A program made the position numbers and the translations under genes. Below the pieces are notes generated by a model. The model made no database searches, had not been told where the DNA came from, and was given only the letters and a program-made list of their open reading frames with translations. Source: an uncultured Burkholderiales bacterium (GTDB lineage Bacteria > Pseudomonadota > Gammaproteobacteria > Burkholderiales > Burkholderiaceae_C). Taken from it: a stretch of 7,362 nt of DNA. Below are positions 1 to 5,896 of the stretch, one piece after another (within the stretch, counting starts at the first letter, position 1; every line of letters starts with the position of its first letter). The stretch covers positions 1 through 7,362 of the forward strand of contig CAIQIL010000138.1 of NCBI GenBank assembly GCA_903871865.1, written 5' to 3'.

Positions 1-782
1 ACGCCACCAACATGGCCGCCACCGCCGTCGTCGAGGGCGATCACATCGTGCTCAACGGCAAGAAGTGGTGGTCGTCTGGCGTCGGTGATCCGCGCTGCAA
101 GATCGGCATCTTCATGGCCGCCACGCCCAACCCTGACTCTGGCCGCCACAGCCAGCACTCGATGGTGCTGGTGCCGATGGACACCCCGGGCGTCGAGATC
201 CAGCGCATGCTGCCGGTGTTCGGCGAGTACGACGAGCCCCACGGCCACGGCGAGGTGCACTTCACCAACGTGCGCCTGCCGCTGTCCAACGTCATCGCCG
301 GCCCGGGCCGCGGCTTCGAGATCGCCCAGGGTCGCCTGGGCCCAGGCCGCATCCACCACTGCATGCGCATGCTGGGCGCGGCCGAGAAGTCGCTGGAGCT
401 GGCCATCGAGCGTGGCTTGAAGCGCGTGGCTTTCGGCAAGCCGCTCATCAACCTGGGTGGCAACCGCGAGCGCATCGCCGAATGCCGCCTGGCCATCGAC
501 CAGGCCCGCCTGCTGACCCTGCAAGCCGCCTGGAAGATCGACACCGTGGGCGTGATGGGCGCGCTGACCGACGTCTCGGCCATCAAGGTCGTGGCGCCCA
601 ACGTGCTGCAGCAGGTGGTGGACTTCGCCATCCAGATCCACGGCGGCATGGGCGTCTCGCACGACACTCCGCTGACGGCCTTCTTCAACCAGGCGCGCAG
701 CCTGCGCCTGGCCGACGGCCCGGACGAGGTGCACAAGGGCATGATCGCCCGCCTGGAGTTGATGAAGTACGGCAGCAAGTAA
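1..782 (+). CDS. Acyl-CoA dehydrogenase, ACAD11/LvaC-type (5' end outside window)
   Basis: This is the C-terminal part of a cytosolic FAD-dependent acyl-CoA dehydrogenase. The frame is open from base 3, so the ATG at 12 is internal; about 259 residues of a usual 400-430 are present. Visible family motifs are KWWSSG (63-80), the GRLGPGRIHHC stretch (330-362), AFGKPL (429-446) and IHGGMGVS (636-659). Together these resemble the dehydrogenase half of ACAD10/ACAD11 and bacterial LvaC more than short- or medium-chain enzymes. Where those enzymes carry a catalytic Glu (YEGT-like), this one reads LADGPDEVH, with Asp encoded at 714-716. Members of this subgroup are known to act with an APH-fold kinase on 4-hydroxyacyl-CoAs through a 4-phospho intermediate. 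Whether such a kinase lies upstream cannot be seen here. The stop is TAA, 25 bases before the phosphatase-fold gene, which suggests an operon. The family call is firm; the substrate is inferred. Confidence 0.93.
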   Translation, partial: ATNMAATAVVEGDHIVLNGKKWWSSGVGDPRCKIGIFMAATPNPDSGRHSQHSMVLVPMDTPGVEIQRMLPVFGEYDEPHGHGEVHFTNVRLPLSNVIAGPGRGFEIAQGRLGPGRIHHCMRMLGAAEKSLELAIERGLKRVAFGKPLINLGGNRERIAECRLAIDQARLLTLQAAWKIDTVGVMGALTDVSAIKVVAPNVLQQVVDFAIQIHGGMGVSHDTPLTAFFNQARSLRLADGPDEVHKGMIARLELMKYGSK

Positions 783-807
783 GGCGCACGGCAGAAAGCA
801 CATCGAC

Positions 808-1500
808 ATGGGCGCGCTCTACCTCATCCGCCATGGCCAGGCGTCGTTTGGCAGCCAGAACTACGACGAGCTCTCGGCCCTGGGGCATCAGCAAGGTCAC
901 GCCGTCGGGCAGGCGCTGAAGGCCCGCGGCGTGAGCCCGGAGGTGGTGGTCAGCGGCACCATGCAGCGCCACCAGGACACGGCCCGCGCGGCCTTGTCGG
1001 CCATGGCGCTGGACGTGCAGATGCGCATCCACGCGGGCGTCAACGAGTTCGACCACGAGAACGTCATCGAGGTGGCCCAGCCACGCTACGCCGACAAGGC
1101 CTTGATGATGTCGGAGATGGCCGCCAGCGGTGACCCGCGCCGTGCCTTCCAGACCTTTTTCCAGGACGCGGTCTCGCGCTGGGTCGGTGGCAACCACGAC
1201 GCCGAGTACAGCGAGCCCTGGTCGGTGTTCAAGCTGCGCTGCGTGTCCACGCTGGAGGAGCTGGTGCAGCTGACGCCGGCCAAGGGCCAGGCCGCGGTGT
1301 TCACCTCGGGCGGCTTCATCAGCGTGGTCTGTGCCCACTTGCTGGGCCTGCACGACACCCAGGCCTTCACCATCAACTGGACGCTGGCCAACGCCGGCAT
1401 CACGAAGATTTTGGTGGGCCGTGACGGGCTGCATTTGGTGTCCATCAACGAGCATGCCCACGTCGAAGGCGCGAATCCTTCCCTGTTGAGTTACCGCTGA
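808..1500 (+). CDS. Histidine phosphatase-fold (phosphoglycerate mutase-like) protein with altered active site
   Basis: A 230-residue protein of the histidine phosphatase superfamily, probably cytosolic. It opens with the core motif LIRHGQASFG: Arg8, His9 (the residue phosphorylated in active members) and Gly10. Further family features are Arg54 in SGTMQRHQDTA, Glu80 in the acid-donor region, and His218 near the C-terminus. The strand that normally reads VSHGG reads FTSGG here, so Ser167 (1306-1308) replaces the second catalytic His. Activity may be reduced or altered; I believe related proteobacterial proteins share this change, but that is from memory. The start follows the acyl-CoA dehydrogenase stop by 25 bases and puts RHG at the usual distance from Met1. 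The ribosome binding site is weak (AGAAAG). Co-location with the dehydrogenase suggests a role in the same acyl-CoA pathway, perhaps on a phosphorylated intermediate, but the substrate is unknown. Confidence 0.9.
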   Translation: MGALYLIRHGQASFGSQNYDELSALGHQQGHAVGQALKARGVSPEVVVSGTMQRHQDTARAALSAMALDVQMRIHAGVNEFDHENVIEVAQPRYADKALMMSEMAASGDPRRAFQTFFQDAVSRWVGGNHDAEYSEPWSVFKLRCVSTLEELVQLTPAKGQAAVFTSGGFISVVCAHLLGLHDTQAFTINWTLANAGITKILVGRDGLHLVSINEHAHVEGANPSLLSYR

Positions 1501-1520
1501 TCTGTGCTGGCCGACTTTGC

Positions 1521-1537
1521 CTGGCACTGTCGGTGCG
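1521..1537 (+). promoter_or_regulatory. Candidate sigma-54 (-24/-12) promoter for the alpha/beta hydrolase
   Basis: The sequence CTGGCACTGTCGGTGCG has the GG-N10-GC spacing of an RpoN promoter: TGGCAC at -24, then GTGC in place of TTGC at -12. Transcription would start near 1548, about 78 bases before the hydrolase ATG. A sigma-54 promoter needs an upstream enhancer-binding protein. No activator site was recognised, and the upstream DNA is coding. It could be chance in GC-rich sequence. Confidence 0.3.
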
Positions 1538-1625
1538 CAAGCCCGCATGTGTCCCACACAATGGCCGTGGCTGAGCGCGGCATGTGCCGATCGGCCATCG
1601 ATGGACACAAGCAAGGGACACAAAG

Positions 1626-2573
1626 ATGAAGACAGCGTTGAAGGTGCTGGGCGGGCTGATGCTTGCCTTGCTGTTGCTGGTGGGTTTCGGCGTGGTGCGC
1701 GCCTGGGCGCCCGACCGCGACGTGGACAGCCTCAAGGCCCGCTGGGCCCCGCCGCCTTCGCAATTCGTGGGCCTCATGGGCATGCAGGTGCACCTGCGCG
1801 ATGAAGGTCCGCGCAACGACCCCCAACCCATCGTGCTGCTGCACGGCACCTCGGCCAGCCTGCACACCTGGGACGGCTGGGCCAAGGCCCTGAAAGGCCA
1901 GCGCCGCGTCATCCGCATGGACCTGCCCGGCTTCGGCCTGACGGGCCCGATGCCCGATGGCAACTACCAGCTCACGCACTACGTGGACTTCCTCGTGGCC
2001 CTGCTCGACCAGCTCGGCGTGAAGCAGGCCGTGGTGGCGGGCAACTCCTTCGGCGGCGGCCTGGCCTGGAAGCTGGCGGTGGACCACCCCGAGCGTGTCA
2101 GCAAGCTGGTGCTGGTCGATGCGGCCGGCTACCCCTATGACCCGACATCCGTGCCGATCGGCTTCAAGGTCGCGCAGATCCCATGGTTGCGCCCGGTGAT
2201 GGAGAACGTCTTGCCGCGCAGCATGATCGAATCCAGCGTGCGCAACGTTTACGGCGACCCCAGCCGCATCACGCCCGAACTCATCGACCGCTACTTCGAA
2301 CTCACCTTGCGCGCTGGCAACCGCCACGCCCTGGGCGAGCGCTTCCGGCAGAGCCCCGGTGGGCAGTACGCCGCGCAAATCCCCTCGGTCAAGCAGCCCA
2401 CGCTCATCCTCTGGGGCGGCCAGGACAGGCTCATCCCGCCGGACAACGCCGACCATTTCCAGCGCGACATCGCCGGCAGCCGCCTGGTGGTGTTCGATGG
2501 CTTGGGCCACGTGCCCCACGAGGAAGACCCGGCCGCGACCGTGGCAGCGGTGCAGTCCTTCCTGGCCCGGTGA
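1626..2573 (+). CDS. Membrane-anchored or exported alpha/beta hydrolase
   Basis: A 315-residue alpha/beta-fold hydrolase with a full catalytic triad. Nucleophile Ser141 sits in the elbow GNSFGGG, acid Asp267 in GGQDRLIPP, and His295 in GLGHVPHEEDP. The oxyanion-hole motif HGTSAS is at residues 73-78. Residues 7-24 are a hydrophobic segment after a short basic start (MKTALK), so the protein is probably anchored in the inner membrane or exported, with the catalytic domain periplasmic. An in-frame ATG 14 codons earlier exists, but the ATG at 1626 is preferred: it has AAGGGA seven bases upstream (1613-1618) and starts directly at the signal/anchor. The substrate is unknown; esterase or lipase-like activity on small or lipid esters is the family norm. 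It is separated from the phosphatase-fold gene by 125 bases holding a sigma-54-like element, so it may be transcribed independently. It is followed by 135 bases before the outer-membrane protein. Confidence 0.93.
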   Translation: MKTALKVLGGLMLALLLLVGFGVVRAWAPDRDVDSLKARWAPPPSQFVGLMGMQVHLRDEGPRNDPQPIVLLHGTSASLHTWDGWAKALKGQRRVIRMDLPGFGLTGPMPDGNYQLTHYVDFLVALLDQLGVKQAVVAGNSFGGGLAWKLAVDHPERVSKLVLVDAAGYPYDPTSVPIGFKVAQIPWLRPVMENVLPRSMIESSVRNVYGDPSRITPELIDRYFELTLRAGNRHALGERFRQSPGGQYAAQIPSVKQPTLILWGGQDRLIPPDNADHFQRDIAGSRLVVFDGLGHVPHEEDPAATVAAVQSFLAR

Positions 2574-2674
2574 CGCCCGCAGATGTTGCCGACCTGTCAC
2601 ACATTGCGGGAAAACCCTGCGCTGCCTTGAGGGGTGGGGGCCGAACCGCTTCGCGTTAAATTCGTCGTTCTTTC

Positions 2675-2689
2675 GGGTGAGGCTCACCC
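2675..2689 (+). promoter_or_regulatory. Stem-loop in the 5' leader of the outer-membrane protein gene
   Basis: A perfect inverted repeat, GGGTGAG-G-CTCACCC (seven-base arms; a realistic loop would be GGC with six pairs), ends seven bases before the AAGGAG ribosome binding site. It could act as an mRNA-stabilising hairpin, like those known in leaders of abundant outer-membrane protein mRNAs, or as an operator. A weak -10-like TTAAAT lies at 2656-2661 with no convincing -35 box. Confidence 0.5.
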
Positions 2690-2708
2690 AAAAACCAAGG
2701 AGATTCAC

Positions 2709-3239
2709 ATGAAGAAGATGGCACTGGCCGGCTTGCTGCTCGCCGCGATGGGTGGCGCCTCGGCCCAGGTGTACGTGGGTGGCGCGCTCGGCCTGACGCA
2801 CGTCGACTGCCCGGCCAACGTCGCCAACTGCGACGCCTCCGACATGGGATTCAAAGGCACCGTGGGTTACCGACTCAACCGCGTGGTTGCGCTGGAAGCG
2901 TCCTACATCGATTTCGGCAAAAGCAAGTTCAATGCGTTCCTCGTGGGTGGTTCGCAGGAGGTGACCGGCTTTGTGCTGAACGCCGCTTTGCGCCATGACT
3001 TCACCCGCGAGCTGACCGGCGTGGGCCGCCTGGGCTTTGGCACGATGGACACGAAGCTGCGCGTCGGTGGGGCTTCGCGCACCGAAAGCTCCACGAAGGT
3101 GTACTTCGGCTTGGGCCTGGAGTACGCGCTCAGCCGCAACCTCAAGGCCGTCGCTGCTGCCGACTTCACCTCGGCCGAGTACAGCGGCGAGAGCTATGCC
3201 GTGCGCATGTTCAGCGCTGGCGCTCAGTACGAGTTCTGA
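2709..3239 (+). CDS. Small outer-membrane beta-barrel protein (OmpA/OmpX-like barrel)
   Basis: A 176-residue exported protein. Residues 1-19 form a signal peptide: KK start, Leu/Ala core, and ASA before Gln20. The mature part starts QVYVGGALGLTHV and continues as short alternating strands rich in Gly and aromatics. It ends in AGAQYEF with the terminal Phe that marks outer-membrane barrel proteins for assembly. The mature length of about 157 residues fits an eight-stranded barrel with no peptidoglycan-binding OmpA C-terminal domain. Cys34 and Cys41 lie in the first predicted extracellular loop and could form a disulfide. The start at 2709 is set by AAGGAG at 2697-2702, six bases upstream; an earlier in-frame ATG at 2634 would place 25 charged residues before the signal peptide. 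It has its own leader hairpin and terminator, so it is probably monocistronic. Specific function is unknown. Confidence 0.92.
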   Translation: MKKMALAGLLLAAMGGASAQVYVGGALGLTHVDCPANVANCDASDMGFKGTVGYRLNRVVALEASYIDFGKSKFNAFLVGGSQEVTGFVLNAALRHDFTRELTGVGRLGFGTMDTKLRVGGASRTESSTKVYFGLGLEYALSRNLKAVAAADFTSAEYSGESYAVRMFSAGAQYEF

Positions 3240-3261
3240 GCCCGGGTCAGATCTGCACAAC

Positions 3262-3286
3262 AAAGGCACCCTCGGGGTGCCTTTTT
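3262..3286 (+). terminator. Rho-independent terminator of the outer-membrane protein gene
   Basis: The stem AAAGGCACCC / GGGTGCCTTT (ten pairs) has loop TCG and is followed by a T5 run at 3282-3286. It begins 22 bases after the barrel-gene stop. It separates two convergent genes. On the minus strand the T run is only TTT then G, so it may also terminate the DUF4105 transcript weakly, although the DUF4105 stop (3306) lies just before it on that strand. Its sequence is nearly duplicated at 5892-5921. Confidence 0.92.
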
Positions 3287-3305
3287 CATGGCGCACGACG
3301 GGGCG

Positions 3306-5201
3306 TCAGAACAGGCGCTTGATCACCACCATGCCTTCGTTGGCCCCGCGGCCCTGTTGCCAGATTCGGCGCCATTCCAGCAGCAGGCTGTGCTGGGCGT
3401 CCAGGTACTTGACCTGGCTGAGGCTCAGCTCCTGGCTGCTGTGCTGCTGGCCCAGCGGGCGTGAGATCTGGCTCAGGCGCAGCACCGTTTTCATGTCGAA
3501 CACTTCGCGCACCACCATGCCCACGCTGGGCATGGCGTACAAGTAGCCTTGCTGGCGGTAGCCCCAGCCGCCCCCCAGCAGCGCGAAGGCGTCGAGGTCG
3601 TCGCTCAGGCGCCAGGTGTAGCCGCCCGCACCCTCGATGAGCAGCGCCTTCTTGTCGGGGCTGCGCAGTTGGGGTTGGCGCTCCACGCCGATCTTGAAGC
3701 GGCCGGACAATCCGCCCGTCATGGCCTCGCGCGGCAGCAGCGATTCCACCGCGTACAGGGTGAAGTGGTCCAACTGGACGCGCCCGTTCTGGGCGTTCAC
3801 CAGCCAGGCGCTGTCGAACAGGCGCAGTTCGCTTTCGCTGAACAGCTGCCGGTTGTCATCGACCAGCGCGTGCGACACCGGCTGCAGGCCCAGCCGCAGG
3901 TGCTGGGCGCCGCCCGAGCGCTGCCAGCCCAGGCTGATTTGCCGCTCCGGCGGTGCGTTGACGGGGTTCTTTCGCTCGTCGGTGCGCAGCTCCAGACCGG
4001 CGTAGTCGCGCTGGCGGACCTCATCGAGCTGCGTGGCATACGCCTGCCAATCGCTGCGCGCGATGCGCTTTTGCTCCAGCAGGTGGCTGTTGTAGGCCCG
4101 TGCCAGCTCCAGTGCCAGGAAGCCTTGCTGGACGTCGGTGGTGGTGGTGGCGGCTTCGGGCAGGGCCCGTTGCTCGACTTGCACTTTCACCTGGTCCACC
4201 TGGGATGCAGGCAGACCGTCACGCAAGGTGCGCACGCGCCAGCGCGAGGGCGTCGTGACCGTGCTGCTGGCCACCAGCCCCACCGCCTGGGCGCGCTGCA
4301 CCACGCCCTTGGGCGTCGTCCACCATTCGCGTCCGTCCAGCATCTGCGGCGCGGCCAGGGCCACGATGTGCTTGACCAGGGTGGCGCAGTTGTAGTCCTG
4401 GAAGAAGTAAGTGATGCGGGTTTGGCGCAGCTCGTGCATGTGCGCCTGCATGAGCTGGCGCGAGAAGGCGTCGAGCTGCAGCTCGTATTCCCAGAGCGAG
4501 CGCTGCTCATCGACCGCGTAGAGCTGGACCTCGTCATGGAAGGGCGTCAGTACGAAGTAGCCCTGCTTGCCCACCACCATGCTGTCGTAGAACAGCTTGG
4601 GCAGGTTGGCCGTGGCCGCGTCGGTGAAGAAGGCGATGGCATGGGCCGCCTCGGTGCCGTCGGGTCGCTGGCCAGCCACCTTCAAAAACAGGTGCCCCAT
4701 CATGCTGGAGGGCTGGCTGAGGTTCTCGGAGGCAAACGCCAGGCTGATGCGATCTGCCGGTGCCTTGGTGAAGAACTCCTGCAGCGTCTGGCAGTGGGCC
4801 AGCGACAGCTGTGGCAGGTTCAGCGTGCGCTGCAGCCAGAGGTAGCGGGCCGGGAAGCGGCACACCGCTTGCGCCGATTGCGGGCCGTACAGGTGGGCCA
4901 GCGTTGCCTTGAGTTCACGTAGCGGTGAAAACCCGGGCAGGCTGAGCAGGAAGCTGTCGTCGAGGATCTGGGCTTGCCCATCGCGCAGGTGCAGCAAGGC
5001 CTGCCAGGTTTCTGCGCGGTGCAGGTCCTGGCGTTCGGCCTGGGCCTGCCATGCGCTGACATCGACAACAGGCTCGGGCGATGTCTGTGCTTGCGCGGGC
5101 ACGAGGCCCCAGGCGCAGGCCAGCCAGAGTGTGGTGCGGAGCCACGAAAAAAAAGCGGCCCGAAAGCCGCTTCCTTTGCAGACGAGCTGCAGACCGATCA
5201 T
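3306..5201 (-). CDS. Exported DUF4105 (Lnb N-terminal periplasmic domain) protein
   Basis: A 631-residue envelope protein. A signal peptide covers residues 1-38, with a long basic first part, core TLWLACAWGLV, and PAQA before Gln39. The DUF4105 domain spans roughly residues 140-310. It has the conserved SSMMGH (His170) and YFFQDYNCAT (Cys272), a likely His/Cys catalytic pair. The C-terminal 220 residues are short beta strands ending VIKRLF, resembling the barrel-like domain common in proteobacterial members. The family is named after a lipoprotein N-acyltransferase, but most members are uncharacterised; acyl transfer here is inference. The start ATG (5201-5199) overlaps the lipoprotein stop as TGATG and has no clear ribosome binding site, so translation is probably coupled. 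No other ATG, GTG or TTG in frame precedes the signal core except one inside the lipoprotein gene (5243). A terminator-like hairpin and T8 run lie inside codons 9-19. Confidence 0.87.
   Translation of the reverse strand: MIGLQLVCKGSGFRAAFFSWLRTTLWLACAWGLVPAQAQTSPEPVVDVSAWQAQAERQDLHRAETWQALLHLRDGQAQILDDSFLLSLPGFSPLRELKATLAHLYGPQSAQAVCRFPARYLWLQRTLNLPQLSLAHCQTLQEFFTKAPADRISLAFASENLSQPSSMMGHLFLKVAGQRPDGTEAAHAIAFFTDAATANLPKLFYDSMVVGKQGYFVLTPFHDEVQLYAVDEQRSLWEYELQLDAFSRQLMQAHMHELRQTRITYFFQDYNCATLVKHIVALAAPQMLDGREWWTTPKGVVQRAQAVGLVASSTVTTPSRWRVRTLRDGLPASQVDQVKVQVEQRALPEAATTTTDVQQGFLALELARAYNSHLLEQKRIARSDWQAYATQLDEVRQRDYAGLELRTDERKNPVNAPPERQISLGWQRSGGAQHLRLGLQPVSHALVDDNRQLFSESELRLFDSAWLVNAQNGRVQLDHFTLYAVESLLPREAMTGGLSGRFKIGVERQPQLRSPDKKALLIEGAGGYTWRLSDDLDAFALLGGGWGYRQQGYLYAMPSVGMVVREVFDMKTVLRLSQISRPLGQQHSSQELSLSQVKYLDAQHSLLLEWRRIWQQGRGANEGMVVIKRLF
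5147..5172 (-). terminator. Intrinsic terminator / attenuator inside the DUF4105 signal-peptide coding region
   Basis: Read on the minus strand, AAGCGGC pairs with GCCGCTT (seven pairs) around loop TTTCGG, and the 3' arm runs into a T8 tract (5154-5147). The hairpin starts about 28 bases after the lipoprotein stop, the normal place for its terminator. It also lies within the first 20 codons of the only plausible DUF4105 reading frame. It would cut most transcripts after the lipoprotein and let a fraction continue. Confidence 0.8.
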
Positions 5202-5566
5202 CACTGACCGCAGGAGATCACCACGTTGTCGGCGTACTTCCACATCTTGTCGGTGGAGTAGTCGGTCGTGGAGCCGAAGGCGCCGCCGCTCAGGATGTTG
5301 ATGAAGAACTTGGGGTCCACGGTGTTTTCAACAGCAGTTTGCTTGGCGCAACCCTCGGTGTCCACGTTGAAAACCTTGGAGGCCTTTTGGCGCTGGACCG
5401 ACACGATGCTGGGGCCAGTGAAAGGCACGCCGTCCACGGAGCCCTTGATGGCCTTGCCGTTGGAGGAGGACACGTTGACCTGTTGGGTCTTCTCGTTGAG
5501 GATCGAAGCGCAGCCGCTCAGCAGAGCGACGGAAACCAGTGCGGCGGACAGAGCCAGCTTTTGCAT
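5201..5566 (-). CDS. Small outer-membrane lipoprotein
   Basis: A 121-residue lipoprotein precursor. The signal peptide MQKLALSAALVSVALLSGC ends in lipobox LSGC with Cys19 as the lipidated residue. The +2 residue is Ala, not Asp, which predicts outer-membrane sorting. The mature part begins with a polar stretch (KTQQVNVSSSNG), contains Cys73 and Cys119 that could pair, and has a Gly-rich segment GGAFGSTTDYSTDKMWKY at residues 94-111. This layout (Q-V-V strand, a Cys pair, a GG/FG segment then D...T...WKY) resembles a widespread proteobacterial small-lipoprotein family of unknown function, but I cannot name it. The start is set by AAGGAG at 5578-5573 with a six-base spacer; an in-frame ATG at 5659 lacks such a site. 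It is the first gene of a pair with the DUF4105 gene and has a stem-loop directly upstream. Confidence 0.92.
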   Translation of the reverse strand: MQKLALSAALVSVALLSGCASILNEKTQQVNVSSSNGKAIKGSVDGVPFTGPSIVSVQRQKASKVFNVDTEGCAKQTAVENTVDPKFFINILSGGAFGSTTDYSTDKMWKYADNVVISCGQ

Positions 5567-5581
5567 CAAAAACTCCTTATT

Positions 5582-5614
5582 GGGTATGCGAACGGTGAAT
5601 CGACGTTCGTACCC
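5582..5614 (-). promoter_or_regulatory. Stem-loop in the lipoprotein 5' leader
   Basis: On the minus strand GGGTA-CGAACG pairs with CGTTCG-(CA)-TACCC: eleven pairs with a two-base bulge and a nine-base loop. It ends three bases before the AAGGAG site. It could stabilise the mRNA, restrict ribosome access, or be a DNA operator. No clear -35/-10 pair was found nearby. Confidence 0.5.
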
Positions 5615-5895
5615 GCAACAAGCGAGTGCTTGGATGGCGCAGGGAGGCGCAGGCTGCAAGGTGCAGCTTGGGATGTGTGACGTGGGTTGTCCACCATGGC
5701 TTGTGCCGCCATGTGATGTCGCTCCGCCTCCCTGATCCGCGGATACTCAGCGTCGGGCAGATTCTATGTCTGCACCTTGCTGGGGCGTATCGGAATGCGA
5801 TAGATGTGTCGCCTTGTGGTCACAGCCGAGCGCACATCCGCCATCGACCACCCATTTGGCCGATGCAAAACACGACGTGCTGGCGATGCGTCCAT
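5615..5895. other. Gene-free intergenic stretch upstream of the lipoprotein gene
   Basis: No supported gene lies here on either strand; short frames lack ribosome binding sites and recognisable products. It holds a perfect palindrome ATCCGCGGAT (5735-5744), an inverted repeat GCTGCA-AGG-TGCAGC (5653-5667), a direct repeat GGCGCAGG at 5636-5643 and 5646-5653, and the decamer TGCACCTTGC at 5771-5780, repeated inverted at 5656-5665. The lipoprotein promoter must lie in or next to this stretch, but no confident sigma-70 boxes could be picked. Confidence 0.6.
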
Positions 5896-5896
5896 G

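Noticed and set aside
1561..1598. ATGGCCG...CGGCCAT inverted repeat as a terminator after the phosphatase-fold gene
   Set aside because: Arms are separated by 24 bases and no T run follows.
685..1623. 312-residue open frame on the minus strand
   Set aside because: Antisense to the phosphatase-fold gene; no motif and His/Arg-rich composition.
2627..2661. TTGAGG and TTAAAT as a sigma-70 promoter for the barrel-protein gene
   Set aside because: The spacer is about 23 bases, too long for a standard promoter, and each box matches only in part.
1491..3296. 601-residue open frame on the minus strand
   Set aside because: Antisense to the hydrolase and barrel-protein genes, which have clear motifs. 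Its translation is rich in His, Arg, Gln and Ala without recognisable domains, typical of GC-rich shadow frames.
4137..4148. (GGT)4 triplet repeat within the DUF4105 gene
   Set aside because: Encodes four Thr codons in a linker; in-frame and short, with no sign of a contingency function.
3549..4922. 457-residue open frame on the plus strand
   Set aside because: Antisense shadow of the DUF4105 gene; composition is Ala/Gln/Val-rich with no motif.
5673..5735. Short Cys-containing plus-strand frame of 20 codons in the intergenic region
   Set aside because: No ribosome binding site and no supporting feature; expected by chance.
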